64,000 bases of DNA from Algoriphagus hitonicola (GCF_900113375.1 NZ_FOPC01000011.1:68530-132529), one strand, 5' to 3'; shown: positions 8,903 to 17,843, counted from the first letter of the stretch. Made by a program: numbers and translations. Notes: generated by a model not told the origin, from the letters alone.

Positions 8903-9619
8903 TTACTTTTTATTCGATTTCAATTCGCCTTTTTCCAATCCTGATTTGGCCCATAAATCCGGCCTTCGTTCTTGGGTTCGGCGCACCGATGCTTCAAATC
9001 TCCATTCATTGATCTTGGCTTCATGACCCGATAGCAGTACTTCCGGTACTTCCATTCCTTGCCATTCGGCAGGTCTAGTGTACACCGGAGGAGCCAATAA
9101 ATGATCCTGAAAAGAATCAGTCAAGGCTGAGGTTTCGTCATTGAGCACTCCCGGGATTAGTCGAATCACGGCATCCGCTATGACAGCGGCGGCGAGTTCT
9201 CCTCCCGAAAGGACAAAGTCCCCGATACTGATTTCCTGAGTAATGTATCTCTCCCGAATTCGCTCATCCACTCCTTTGTAATGACCACAAAGGATCAGGA
9301 GGTTTTGCTTCATCGAAAGGGAATTGGCCATGGGCTGATCAAAGGTCTTACCGTCTGGAGTGACGTAGATGATTTCATCGTAAGTTCGCTCCTGTTGTAA
9401 AGCTTCGATGCAGCGGGCAATAGGTTCGATCATCATGACCATTCCTGCTCCGCCGCCAAAGGCATAATCATCGATATGCTTTTGCTTGCCGGTGGCATAA
9501 TCACGCAGGTTGTGAACACGGACCGAAGCGATTCCTTTTTCTTCGGCTCTTTTGAGAATCGAATGGGAAAAGGGACCTTCCAGCAATCCGGGCACTACGC
9601 TGATGATGTCGATATGCAT
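8903..9619 (-). CDS. trmD: tRNA (guanine-N1)-methyltransferase TrmD
   Basis: 238 residues. This SPOUT-fold enzyme methylates G37 of tRNAs reading codons with C or G first, which prevents frameshifting. Family motifs are [38 protein letters not shown] and [16 protein letters not shown], the last forming the knotted S-adenosylmethionine site. It lies 2 bp after rimM and 51 bp before rplS, in the standard order. Confidence 0.97.
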   Translation of the reverse strand: MHIDIISVVPGLLEGPFSHSILKRAEEKGIASVRVHNLRDYATGKQKHIDDYAFGGGAGMVMMIEPIARCIEALQQERTYDEIIYVTPDGKTFDQPMANSLSMKQNLLILCGHYKGVDERIRERYITQEISIGDFVLSGGELAAAVIADAVIRLIPGVLNDETSALTDSFQDHLLAPPVYTRPAEWQGMEVPEVLLSGHEAKINEWRFEASVRRTQERRPDLWAKSGLEKGELKSNKK

Positions 9620-9621
9620 AC

Positions 9622-10152
9622 TCAGTCTTCGAGATAAATGTCAAGTAAGCCTTCGGGCAAATGACAGTAAACTTTTTTAGCTGTCTTGTCCACCTTTTGG
9701 ATAATGCCATCCTGAATCGGGATGAGCACTTCTTTTTCTTGGTGTTTTACGCCGAGGAGATCTTGGGTTTCCAGATCGTAGATGGTTTCCACTGGTCCGA
9801 GGACTCCGTGGGTATCGTCTATGACTTCAAACCCTATTAATTCGTGGAAGTAATATTGATCCTCATCTAGCTCAGGAAGGGCTGTGAGCGGGAGATAAAC
9901 TGCCGAACCCACGAGTTCTTCTACTTGCTCTATTCGATCAAGATCCTCAAATTTTGCCAAAACCCGATTTCCGGGCTGGAGGACGAAATGTTCCAAAAAG
10001 AAGGGAACCAATCGGCCTTTTTGTTCGAGGAAAAGATGCTTGAGGTCTTCATAATCTTCTGGATAATCGACATCGAGCATCACCACTACTTCACCACGAA
10101 GACCATGAACTTTGGCTACATAGCCTAATTGAAAGCATTGCTCCTTGTTCAT
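9622..10152 (-). CDS. rimM: Ribosome maturation factor RimM
   Basis: 176 residues. RimM assists assembly of the 30S head around S19. The N-terminal RimM domain starts [17 protein letters not shown], and the C-terminal PRC-barrel contains [17 protein letters not shown] and the stretch [17 protein letters not shown]. It follows rpsP by 12 bp and precedes trmD by 2 bp. Confidence 0.96.
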   Translation of the reverse strand: MNKEQCFQLGYVAKVHGLRGEVVVMLDVDYPEDYEDLKHLFLEQKGRLVPFFLEHFVLQPGNRVLAKFEDLDRIEQVEELVGSAVYLPLTALPELDEDQYYFHELIGFEVIDDTHGVLGPVETIYDLETQDLLGVKHQEKEVLIPIQDGIIQKVDKTAKKVYCHLPEGLLDIYLED

Positions 10153-10164
10153 GGGGAGATGATA

Positions 10165-10731
10165 TTAAGCTTGTGCTTCGTCGCCTTCTGCGGAAGCCTC
10201 GGGAGCATCAGCAGCAGCTTCTTCGCTTGCTTCTTCAGCAGGAGCTTCTGCGGCTGCAGCAGCTGCTTTAGCCTCGTCTTCTCTTGCTTTGATCGCATCA
10301 AGACGAGCTTGGTTTTTAGCGGTCTCAGCGTCCAAAGCCTTCTTACGAGCTTCTTCTTTAGCTTTACCGATAGAGTCCATTTTGCCTGCAATCTTGGTTT
10401 CTTTGTCTTGAAGCCAAGCGTCAAATTTTGCGTCGGCCTGATCTTGAGTAATCGCACCTTTGATTACACCGATTTGAAGGTGTTTTTTCAGCATGACACC
10501 ACGGTATGAAAGCATGGCTTTTACAGTGTCGGTAGGCTGAGCTCCATTCAACAACCACTGTAGAGCGCGCTCATTGTTGATGTTGATGGATGCGGGATTG
10601 GTGTTCGGATTGTAGGTTCCGATTTTTTCGATGAAGCGTCCATCTCGTGGAGCTCTTGCATCTGCGATAACCACGTCATAGATAGCCATTTTCTTTCTAC
10701 CTCTTCGTGCTAATCTGATTTTTACTGCCAT
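10165..10731 (-). CDS. rpsP: 30S ribosomal protein S16 with long C-terminal tail
   Basis: 188 residues, about twice the size of the E. coli protein. Residues 1-80 are the S16 core ([40 protein letters not shown] is split here by reading: the motifs are [11 protein letters not shown] and [13 protein letters not shown]). Residues 80-135 are helical, and the last 50 are an Ala/Glu-rich low-complexity tail. Extended S16 proteins are usual in Bacteroidota. It is the first gene of the rpsP-rimM-trmD-rplS operon, so its promoter should lie between 10732 and 10916, where no box is clear to me. Confidence 0.96.
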   Translation of the reverse strand: MAVKIRLARRGRKKMAIYDVVIADARAPRDGRFIEKIGTYNPNTNPASININNERALQWLLNGAQPTDTVKAMLSYRGVMLKKHLQIGVIKGAITQDQADAKFDAWLQDKETKIAGKMDSIGKAKEEARKKALDAETAKNQARLDAIKAREDEAKAAAAAAEAPAEEASEEAAADAPEASAEGDEAQA

Positions 10732-10916
10732 AATTTTTTATGTGTTTGTTAAGCGGATGGAACCCGTCCATCCTAAATTTGGAGTGCAAAGATAGGGTAA
10801 TTCCCTGTAATGCCATAAGTTGGATAAGAAATATTTGACTAAAAGTGGGCTTTTCTTTTAACTTGCGGGCTCTTGAAGGGTGGAGGTCGCTAGACTTGAT
10901 CAAAAACCTACTTCTT

Positions 10917-10988
10917 GGCCCCGTAGTTCAATGGATAGAATAGAAGTTTCCTAAACTTTAGATATGGGTTCGATTCCCGTCGGGGCTA
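10917..10988 (+). tRNA. tRNA-Arg (anticodon CCT)
   Basis: A full cloverleaf can be drawn. The acceptor is GGCCCCG with CGGGGCT (one G-U), the D-arm is TTC/GAA, and the anticodon stem GAAGT/ACTTT encloses the loop TTCCTAA, giving anticodon CCT, which reads AGG. The T-arm is ATGGG/CCCGT around TTCGATT, and A is the discriminator. CCA is not encoded. Two further damaged copies of a related tRNA-Arg lie at 11255-11347 and 17764-17836, so this gene appears to mark the edge of an integrated island. Confidence 0.9.
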
Positions 10989-11005
10989 CTTTTAATTTCT
11001 TCGCA

Positions 11006-11257
11006 ATGAAACAAGTTTACTATGCTTATGTACTGAAAAGCAAACTCCATGATTATTTTTATAAAGGGCACTGCAAGGATCTCACCAAGAGGCTGGAGCA
11101 GCATAATTCTGGAATGACTACTTCCATCCGGCCTTATCTTCCATTTGAGTTGGTTTATTTTGAGGAGTTTGAAAGCTTATCAGAAGCAATCAAACGTGAA
11201 AAATATTTTAAAACATCCAGAGGTAGGAAGTTTCTTAAGGAAAAGTTAATGAAGTAG
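11006..11257 (+). CDS. GIY-YIG domain protein (UPF0213/URI-like)
   Basis: 83 residues. The GIY-YIG fold is visible as VYYAYVLKSK (standing in for GIY) and YFYKGHCKDLTKRLEQH (standing in for YIG, with the catalytic Arg of the LTKRLEQHN motif), then LSEAIKREKYFKTSRGRKFL with the conserved Glu/Lys segment. Such single-domain proteins are small nucleases of uncertain function. I start at the ATG at 11006, because the longer frame would begin inside the tRNA. Its stop codon TAG at 11255 coincides with bases of a second tRNA-Arg copy, so gene and tRNA copy were probably joined by recombination at this tRNA. Confidence 0.85.
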   Translation: MKQVYYAYVLKSKLHDYFYKGHCKDLTKRLEQHNSGMTTSIRPYLPFELVYFEEFESLSEAIKREKYFKTSRGRKFLKEKLMK

Positions 11258-11347
11258 TTCAACGCCCGCCCGGCTGACGCCAGTCGGACGGGGATAGAAC
11301 AAGCGTTTCCTAAACGCTAGATCTAGGTTCGATTCCTAGCGGGGCTA
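11255..11347 (+). pseudogene. Damaged tRNA-Arg copy with an insert in the D-loop
   Basis: The 3' part is a perfect tRNA-Arg: anticodon stem AGCGT/ACGCT around TTCCTAA (anticodon CCT), T-arm CTAGG/CCTAG, acceptor strand CGGGGCT and discriminator A. The 5' part keeps TAGTTCAA (11255-11262) and GGATAGAAC, but 29 bases forming an imperfect hairpin (11263-11291) separate them. The 5' acceptor strand is replaced by the end of the GIY-YIG gene. It therefore cannot fold as a normal tRNA. I read it as an attachment-site copy later hit by a small palindromic element. Confidence 0.75.
11263..11291 (+). repeat. Hairpin-forming short repeat, copy 1 (inside tRNA D-loop)
   Basis: The core CCCGGCTGACGCCAGTCGG followed by ACGG folds as CCG-CTGAC / GTCGG-CGG with one internal mismatch. 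A second copy with CACC in place of CGCC is at 17792-17819. Both sit inside loops of tRNA-Arg copies. Confidence 0.7.
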
Positions 11348-11526
11348 CTATTTTGATTTTCAATTATTTAAGGGGTGTAGTTCATCCCCTTTTTTGTGGA
11401 AAAACCCCAACATTGCAGTAAACCTTGCAGTGATTTGATTCATTTTTTGGATTATTACCTCGAAATACAACCTTTATTTCAGTGAACTGGTGTCTACCTC
11501 GAATAGCGGTTCGTTGGTTCTTTTTT

Positions 11527-12981
11527 TTAATTTTTCCCCTGCACTAAATACCAATCTACCCAGCCGTCCATTTGTTTAAGAGAACTAGGTCGAAGAAGTA
11601 TTTCTCTTTTGTCGTTTAGTAAAAACATCGTTGGGGTACCAAAAACATAATAATCCTTTACAGCTGTGCTGTTCCATTTTTGATAATCACAAAATGAGAT
11701 AAAAGGGAATGTTTTCGCAAAAATATCAAACTGCGTTTGATCTTCATCGAGGGAAACAAGTACTACTTCTACATCATTAGCCTTCCATTTTGGATATTGT
11801 TTTGCTATTTCGGGGAGCTCTTCAGTACACTGAGGGCACCAGCTGGCACCAAAAACTACAACAGTATATTTACTTTTAAGGTCAGAGAGTTTATTAGGGG
11901 AATTGTTTGGTTCATAACCCGGAGCGTAATAATCGCCTTCGAAAATGATGTCAGGAGCTGTATTTCCTTTTTTCATTGCTCGATAGCTTTCTAGTTTCTT
12001 CGCAAGGTCACTATCTATGGTAGAGCTTGTTTCGTTTAATACTTTGAGAGCTAAATACTCGGATGCTTGAAACAAGCTATGACGCTCTAATAGATCGAAC
12101 AGATAATTGGTAATTTCATTGAGTTTTTGCTCGTCATTTACCAAGTTAACCATCATTGCATCAATTGAGTGTTGCATTTCGATAAATGAAGAATCTAATG
12201 AGTGACCACTATTTTCCAGTAGCCAAAAATGGCTCTCGATGGCTTCTTTGAACAATCCACTTTTGTACAAACGTTGATCCGTATAATCCAATGCTCTGAA
12301 GGCAGCAATGGTGGTAGGAATTTCTTCTGGACGGTATTGCGCTACCGTTGATACAGAACTCACCAATTTACGTGTGGGCAAAAACCAACTTACGTAAGTG
12401 CCTTTAGGAAGCTTTGCTAAAAATGCAGCATCCTCTGATTTGATACGTTGCTTTTCAGCTTGTATGTTCTTGACAGGTTGTTCTTGAACTGCAAACAAAG
12501 AATCCAAGGTGTAAATTTTCTCCAGATAAATCCAGGCACTTAAAGCCTGTTCTCTTCTGGGGTGTTCTTGTGCATACTGCTCAAACCATTGGTTTTCTTT
12601 TCCTTTGGTAATTTTGATTGTTTCTGTGTGGCTTAATACTTCTCCAACAATTTCAATATCTTCTCCATTAAGAATAACAAACAAGGGTTTTTCATCTGTT
12701 GACATTAGATAACCCACACCATAATCGGCATTGGAATAAGTTAATTTGAAATTGCCTTTATCATCGATGGTTACGTTTGAAATAGGGTAGGTTTTTAGTC
12801 CGTTGAATCCTTCGAGACGGATGGATTGGCTAGCGAGTTGGGAAAGGTTACCTGTAACTACTGCATCACCGATAAATTGCGGCCCACCTTCATCTAATTT
12901 TACCTTTACATCGTCTGCACATCCCATAAAAAACAAAGAAGCTAATACGAATACCAAGCTATATAAATATTTCTTTTTCAT
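11527..12981 (-). CDS. TlpA-like thioredoxin lipoprotein
   Basis: 484 residues. The lipobox FFMGC gives a lipid anchor near residue 21. The N-terminal 130 residues are beta-rich, like the DUF4369 domains that often precede TlpA modules, and the middle is helical. The C-terminal thioredoxin domain (from about residue 345) has VVVFGASWCPQCTEELPEI with the CPQC redox pair and a cis-Pro in VFGTPTMFLLND. It would reduce or isomerise disulfides outside the inner membrane. It lies within the tRNA-Arg-bounded island, monocistronic. Confidence 0.85.
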   Translation of the reverse strand: MKKKYLYSLVFVLASLFFMGCADDVKVKLDEGGPQFIGDAVVTGNLSQLASQSIRLEGFNGLKTYPISNVTIDDKGNFKLTYSNADYGVGYLMSTDEKPLFVILNGEDIEIVGEVLSHTETIKITKGKENQWFEQYAQEHPRREQALSAWIYLEKIYTLDSLFAVQEQPVKNIQAEKQRIKSEDAAFLAKLPKGTYVSWFLPTRKLVSSVSTVAQYRPEEIPTTIAAFRALDYTDQRLYKSGLFKEAIESHFWLLENSGHSLDSSFIEMQHSIDAMMVNLVNDEQKLNEITNYLFDLLERHSLFQASEYLALKVLNETSSTIDSDLAKKLESYRAMKKGNTAPDIIFEGDYYAPGYEPNNSPNKLSDLKSKYTVVVFGASWCPQCTEELPEIAKQYPKWKANDVEVVLVSLDEDQTQFDIFAKTFPFISFCDYQKWNSTAVKDYYVFGTPTMFLLNDKREILLRPSSLKQMDGWVDWYLVQGKN

Positions 12982-13068
12982 AAATTTATAATTGTCCTTT
13001 GATGGTCATGACTTGCCTCGAATATCGAGGTAGCCTGTTCCGATTCTCGTGAGAATCTCGTAAACAAA

Positions 13069-13095
13069 CTATGCCACCCTAAAGGGATGGCATAG
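13069..13095 (-). terminator. Stem-loop after the FISUMP gene
   Basis: CTATGCCAyCC-type arms (13069-13079 and 13085-13095, one mismatch) close a short loop. The minus-strand side continues AGTTTGTTTAC, only moderately T-rich, so it is a probable terminator of the gene at 13137-14264. Confidence 0.55.
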
Positions 13096-13136
13096 TAAAG
13101 TGTCAAATCAATCAAACTGCTTCGCTAATCAAAGTA

Positions 13137-14264
13137 TCAATCCTTAAGGCAGCGCACGGATTGACCGTTTACGCGGAACCTTCCGGTCATCGAGGCAGAT
13201 TCCGGGCCGAATATCAGTGCGCGAGCGCTGGTGGACGACACCGTGCTGGTCCAATATAAGCCTGTCAAACCGACATTTAAGAGCCCGCCGGTGCCGCTGC
13301 GGAATCCTGCTGCGGGCAACTTAAGTGGTGAGGCAAAGGCACCTTCACTTGTGTTGGCACTCCAAGTTGTTCGTTCACTATCTAGTTCTGCATCAGTAGG
13401 TAAGCGGTATCCGCTCGGGCATGGGTTGTTTATTCCATTTACTCCCTGCCATAAGTCGTTATTTTGTGGACTACGCCAATCAAATGGTAATGTGCTGGAG
13501 GTTATAAAGTCACCATGACCGGGATTGTCGCTGCTGCTCAATGTAGCAGTTGTACCTGAGGTTCTTAATTGATGCCCATCTGTGCCACGTCCCCACTGGT
13601 ATAAATCGCCATAAGAAGCCAAATCCTTGCTGCTTGTTGCTACCTGAGAAGCACCGAGGTTGCGATCCATCCAAGTTTTTCCCGTTGATGGGTTGATTAC
13701 ATCCTCATCTAGGCAAACAGGGATTAAGGAATAGCTTTCGCTAAATGCGATTGGCGTACCTAATTCCTCTTGAACAACGCTAAAGGCAACCTGATCGCAT
13801 CCGGCCCAGCCCCCAGCAAGTGGCACTGTATGGCTGACTGTGCTGCCTGAGCTCACCTCGGTATATTCCATTTCATCACCTTCAATGTCAATAATAATAA
13901 TGGCATTTGCATCTGTTGGACCTGAAGTGATGGCATAGGTTACTTCTACTACAAAATCAGTTTCTGTGTTGTAAGCGGAGTAGCTTACCGATTTTGTGTT
14001 TATGCCCGAGCTTGCTGTAGCCATGTCAGAAACAGGATAGAAAGTTGAACTTCCCGGTTCAATACAATCATTCTCGCAGGATGCAGTTGATGCAATCCTC
14101 ATGTTTGCGGTTTGGATATCTGTGCTTTCCAGAATTTTTTCGGTTTGAAAATCTACCTTCGATAAATCGTCTGTTAATGTATCCAAGCTACATGAACACA
14201 TAACACCTGCAATTACGAATAGCACCGTGCAGGCTTTGAGTTTACTCCATTGAAAATTTTTCAT
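13137..14264 (-). CDS. FISUMP-domain lipoprotein
   Basis: 375 residues. The lipobox VMCSC places the lipidated Cys near residue 24. Residues about 60-185 are a beta-rich region with an Ig-like feel. From about residue 190 comes the Fibrobacter-type FISUMP domain: GKTWMDRNLGASQVAT, DLYQWGRGTDGHQLR, DWRSPQNNDLW, NPCPSGYRLPTDAEL, ALKLPAAGFR-like LKLPAAGFRSGTG, GLYWTST and the closing GQSVRCLKD. The domain occurs in many secreted proteins of unknown role. It sits in the tRNA-Arg island next to the TlpA-like gene. Confidence 0.88.
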   Translation of the reverse strand: MKNFQWSKLKACTVLFVIAGVMCSCSLDTLTDDLSKVDFQTEKILESTDIQTANMRIASTASCENDCIEPGSSTFYPVSDMATASSGINTKSVSYSAYNTETDFVVEVTYAITSGPTDANAIIIIDIEGDEMEYTEVSSGSTVSHTVPLAGGWAGCDQVAFSVVQEELGTPIAFSESYSLIPVCLDEDVINPSTGKTWMDRNLGASQVATSSKDLASYGDLYQWGRGTDGHQLRTSGTTATLSSSDNPGHGDFITSSTLPFDWRSPQNNDLWQGVNGINNPCPSGYRLPTDAELDSERTTWSANTSEGAFASPLKLPAAGFRSGTGGLLNVGLTGLYWTSTVSSTSARALIFGPESASMTGRFRVNGQSVRCLKD

Positions 14265-14646
14265 TTTTAAAATTTAGATTTTCCCTACTCTGTTGAAAAA
14301 GGCTTTTCGGGTTTCGCCCAAAAAAATAATGGTTTTTTTTGCTGGGTTTTAATTTTGAACGCCAATATCTATCTACTGTAATTGTGGAGTTTAATTCTCA
14401 ATTATCAGTATTTGATTTTCTAAGCATCGCTTTTCTCTAAAAAGCACCTGTTGGTTTGTATTCATTTAAAAGTCAGGTTAATAGAGTTCAATATTTCCAA
14501 ACGATTCCGAAAAAATTTACCCGATTTGGGAAATCAGTTGATCAGATTAGGGATTGAAGTAAGCAAGCATGTCTTTTCTTTTTAATTTTTTTTAACTATT
14601 TTGAGAAACAATGTAACAGGACTTATTTCAATTAAAACTAATTTTT
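14265..14646. other. Divergent intergenic region
   Basis: AT-rich region between the minus-strand FISUMP gene and the plus-strand gene at 14647. It should contain two promoters. I see no open reading frame, RNA gene or clear repeat in it. Confidence 0.4.
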
Positions 14647-14997
14647 ATGGCAAGTGATCTTAATGAAGTACATCTCAAGTCTTATTCTGGATGGGAAAAA
14701 ATAAATATTGTCCACAGATACTTCGACAGTACAAGTGGGGGAACCATTACCCCTTTATTCATAAAAAATGGCGATTTTTATGAAACCAAATGGGATAATT
14801 CTTCCCGTTCCTATGACACTAAAGTAGAAATTGAACTAGAATGGGCAGGTGGGAAAAAGGTTTTAGAAATTGTGGATCATACAGAGGCAGTGTACATGGG
14901 TACTTGGTTTCCTGCTTTTAGCGATATTAAATATAATCTCATTGAAAGAGTTTTAATAATTACTACAACTATTGGAAAGCCTGCAGAAAATCCATAA
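14647..14997 (+). CDS. Hypothetical protein, 116 residues
   Basis: No signal peptide or membrane segment, so probably cytoplasmic. The sequence is beta-rich with many Trp/Tyr (SGWEKINIVHRYFDSTSGG, WDNSSRSYDTKVEIELEWAGGKKVLEIV) and ends KPAENP. I do not recognise the family. It is in the decayed tRNA-Arg island and has low-GC codon use like its neighbours, consistent with transferred DNA. Confidence 0.55.
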   Translation: MASDLNEVHLKSYSGWEKINIVHRYFDSTSGGTITPLFIKNGDFYETKWDNSSRSYDTKVEIELEWAGGKKVLEIVDHTEAVYMGTWFPAFSDIKYNLIERVLIITTTIGKPAENP

Positions 14998-15152
14998 TAA
15001 TTATAATTATTCTCAACTTTGAAGTTCAATTTTAAAAAGTCCAGTTTCCCAAGCAGGGTAGCTAAATTAGGGAGACTATGAAATTTAAGAAAATTAGAAA
15101 TCGTATTTTTCCGATTTGTTGGATCGATCAAAACCTCTTCACGATTTTTACT

Positions 15153-15183
15153 AAGTAGGTGGTACCTCAGAGGATGATGAAAA
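15153..15183 (+). repeat. Direct repeat, left copy
   Basis: AAGTAGGTGGTACCTCAGAG followed by GATGATGAAAAA. A copy with one or two changes is at 17611-17640. The two bracket the integrase remnant and the outer-membrane barrel gene. Confidence 0.6.
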
Positions 15184-15237
15184 AACTCAGGAATAGTAAA
15201 TCACGAAAAAATCGGTTGAAACCAATCGGTTATAAAC

Positions 15238-15558
15238 TCACTTTTTCCCTTCATGAAACCTCTTCATGATGTCAAATGACCCAGAAAATCCATGTTTTTC
15301 TCTAAGATAGATCTTAGTGGTTCTAAAATTGGAGTGACCCAGTACCTGTCTATTATCTTCTTCCGAGTTACCCATGTATTCCATATGGTTCGCCAGTGTA
15401 TGTCTGGATACCTGACCCGTCCATGCAGGTATTCTTCTGATTGTTACGTCGGGTTCGCGCTCGATGAATATTATGCTCCTGTACCTGAGTGAAGTCTTTT
15501 TCCATTTTTGGCACAATGCGCCTGCACCTGTCGACAAGCGTCGAGCCGTTTGCAACAA
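15238..15558 (-). pseudogene. Tyrosine recombinase (integrase) C-terminal remnant
   Basis: The last 56 residues of this 106-codon frame match the C-terminal catalytic part of phage-type integrases. HTLANHM carries the box II His, LGHSNFRTTKIYLR contains the LGH and the Tyr nucleophile region (Tyr of IYLR). The N-terminal 50 residues do not resemble an integrase, and no core-binding domain lies upstream, so the gene is truncated and surely inactive. It supports the view that 10.9-17.8 kb is a decayed integrative element in tRNA-Arg. Confidence 0.7.
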
Positions 15559-15743
15559 TTTAAAATTAATATAGATGACCTATCCCAAACAGAAGTATTG
15601 GTGGCTTCATAGTCCTTTACTATAATAAAAACATTGAGTTGCTAAAAGCACTGCTTTGCAAACGGATTCGAAATGAATATTTTCCAATTATAATTCGTGT
15701 AGTACTTCAATTTATTTAATTCTATGATCCTAAAAATGATATA

Positions 15744-17111
15744 TTAATCATTCCCAACAAAATTGGCTCGCCCAAAAAATCGTTGATTAACGAAGTTATT
15801 AAGATTGGAACCAAACCGGTAATTAAACCCAAATCTGGTATCGATGGTATATGCTGAGGGTAGGGTTACTCTCCCGCTCAAAATATCCTGTTCGGAGAAA
15901 TCTCCTGATGCCAGGTAAATCTGATCCTTTACGTAATTACCCTCAGCCCTTACATAAAAAGAAAAATTCCCGGTTACGCGGACTTCTGCACTGACACTCA
16001 AACCTGTGGTCCAAAAGCTAAAATCATCTAGATAATTTCTCAGACGGTATCCAACTTGTAGGTTGCCCCATTGTTGATTTAGTCCTAGACTCGCTCTCAG
16101 ACTTTGGAGAGCCCTGGTTTCTTGAGCTGCACCGTAAATGGTTTCCTCGACATATCTATTGTTTCTGACTTCAATCCCATAGTTCACTCTTAGAAACCTG
16201 GAATTTTGCTCTGATTCCGGAAAAAAATTGAACTCTAAAGCTGGTCTGAAGCCGACCTGAAACTTGTAATTAAAGCGAGTGTTCTGACGACCATCAAAAT
16301 CATATCCATAAGACCAGTTGGGTGAAATGGACTTTACCAACTGATGACCAAATCCAAATTCTGAAACATCAAAATTGTTCTCAATTTCATCGATGATAGG
16401 GTTGCCGTTTTCATCAAGAACCGGAGCGCCATTCTCATCAACTCTTGGTTCCTTTTGAATCGTTGTTCTTAACCTTTCATTTATTCTCCCGGATATGGAG
16501 ATTTTCCATTCATCCGTGATGCGGTTAATATTGATGTCTCCACCAAAATTGATTTGCCTGCTCAATTCCTCTATTTCAAAGTTCGCATCACTACCAACAT
16601 TGAAAACCCAGTAATTCCAAGAATCAACGCTTTCCTGTCCAGTATCTTCCAGATTGCTAAATTCGGTCTTCATATTGATATCAACTCCCTCTCCTGCTTT
16701 GGTCTTCGCAACAAACGGAGCTAAACCTAATTTGATATACCGAGTAAGTTTTTCACGCACCTCAAAGTCGGTATCCGTCTGTTTGTTGTTTACATAGAGG
16801 GTATCTGCTCTTCCTGCATAAATATTTTGTTGACCTATAAAAATCAGTTGATATTGTCGTCCCCCGCCACCAGATCTGTTATTGTTAATGAGCAAAAAGA
16901 TATCAGCCATTTCATTATCCCTGTAGAAGTCAACCGCCGTAATTTCCGTTCTGATAAAATCCATATCGCAGCCACCATCTCTTCTTTCACAGCCGTCGAT
17001 AAACACCCGGAGTTTATTGGGAGGACTGGAATTATCAATTAATGCTTGACTAATTGCAGGAGGATTAAAGGAAAAGAATGTAAGAATCAATAAAAGTGGT
17101 ATTATTTTCAT
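15744..17111 (-). CDS. Predicted outer-membrane beta-barrel, unknown function
   Basis: 455 residues with a signal peptide (ending PPAISQA, about residue 23). The N-terminal part has LRVFIDGCERRDGGCDMDFIRTE split as motif: a short Cys-rich stretch CERRDGGC, then FIRTEITAVDFYRD, and GGGGRQYQLIFIG. The remaining 300 residues are alternating strands typical of a barrel (NFGGDININRI, WSYGYDFDGRQN, LEFNFFPES, LQVGYRLRNYLDDFSFW), ending RFFGRANFVGND. I recall uncharacterised outer-membrane proteins with this CDxxFIRTE start in several phyla. It is bracketed by the 15153/17611 direct repeats. Confidence 0.72.
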   Translation of the reverse strand: MKIIPLLLILTFFSFNPPAISQALIDNSSPPNKLRVFIDGCERRDGGCDMDFIRTEITAVDFYRDNEMADIFLLINNNRSGGGGRQYQLIFIGQQNIYAGRADTLYVNNKQTDTDFEVREKLTRYIKLGLAPFVAKTKAGEGVDINMKTEFSNLEDTGQESVDSWNYWVFNVGSDANFEIEELSRQINFGGDININRITDEWKISISGRINERLRTTIQKEPRVDENGAPVLDENGNPIIDEIENNFDVSEFGFGHQLVKSISPNWSYGYDFDGRQNTRFNYKFQVGFRPALEFNFFPESEQNSRFLRVNYGIEVRNNRYVEETIYGAAQETRALQSLRASLGLNQQWGNLQVGYRLRNYLDDFSFWTTGLSVSAEVRVTGNFSFYVRAEGNYVKDQIYLASGDFSEQDILSGRVTLPSAYTIDTRFGFNYRFGSNLNNFVNQRFFGRANFVGND

Positions 17112-17763
17112 TCGATTAGGGGTAATTCAAGTGAATCGTATTCTTAAGATCGAGGTTGAATACAAATTATCCTCGAATAATACCATTATCTATTGATAAT
17201 AAGTGGACATTTTACACGAAACAGCAAAGAAAATGATTCTCGGTCCTTCGCCTACAATAAATACAGGAAATAACGGCTTCAATTTTGGCTTGTGAAAAGA
17301 AGTGGAAATTAAATGGCCCTTATTATTCCAAGAGGATTCTTTTTAAGAATAATAAAAATGCTAAAATTACATTTGAAGTAAATAGAAGTCTTTCTATGAA
17401 TGAAGAGACTGGTAAAAGTCAAAATCCTTTCAAATAATCAAAAAGTTAGCGAATGGATTTTTGAAACTTTTGGAAGGGTCGAAAATTGAATAGACAATTA
17501 AGGGATAAATGATTGAAGGCAATTAGGAAGACAAGATTATAGAATTCTCGCGTACCTACTATTCACAATGAGTCATTTTTGATTTTTCTAATCTCCTTAA
17601 GATCTGTACCAAGTAGGTGGTACCTGAGAGGATGAAGAAAATTAACAAAACAATTTTCCTTGAGTTAAAAATTGTGCTTGGAGGCCATAAGGGACTTATT
17701 TTACTGGAATTAGAAATTATAGATAATTGAATTACAATTATTTGAAAAAATTCCTGATGATAC
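17112..17763. other. AT-rich non-coding stretch of the island
   Basis: About 650 bases with no convincing gene on either strand. It contains the right copy of the direct repeat (17611-17640) and runs into the third tRNA-Arg copy. Probably degraded mobile DNA. Confidence 0.45.
17611..17640 (+). repeat. Direct repeat, right copy
   Basis: AAGTAGGTGGTACCTGAGAG followed by GATGAAGAAA. It matches 15153-15183 apart from one or two bases in the shared core. Confidence 0.6.
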
Positions 17764-17836
17764 GCGTTTCCTAAACGTTAGATCCAAGTTCCTCTCCCGG
17801 CTGACACCAGTCGGACGGGGATTCCTAGCGGGGCTA
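17764..17836 (+). pseudogene. Damaged tRNA-Arg copy with an insert in the T-loop
   Basis: GCGTTTCCTAAACG is the anticodon arm with CCT. It is followed by TAGATCCAAGTTC, then a 28-base hairpin insert (17792-17819), then GATTCCTAGCGGGGCTA, the normal 3' end. The D-arm and 5' acceptor are missing. Its bases are closer to the copy at 11255-11347 than to the intact tRNA at 10917, as expected for the distal attachment site of an integrated element. Confidence 0.75.
17792..17819 (+). repeat. Hairpin-forming short repeat, copy 2 (inside tRNA T-loop)
   Basis: Core CCCGGCTGACACCAGTCGG then ACGGG, nearly identical to 11263-11291, placed exactly between GTTC and GATTCC of the T-arm. Confidence 0.7.
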
Positions 17837-17843
17837 CCCAAAC

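Noticed and set aside
11255..17836. Split or intron-containing functional tRNA-Arg genes
   Set aside because: Bacterial tRNA introns are group I and much longer, and both copies also lack the 5' acceptor strand, so they cannot yield a tRNA.
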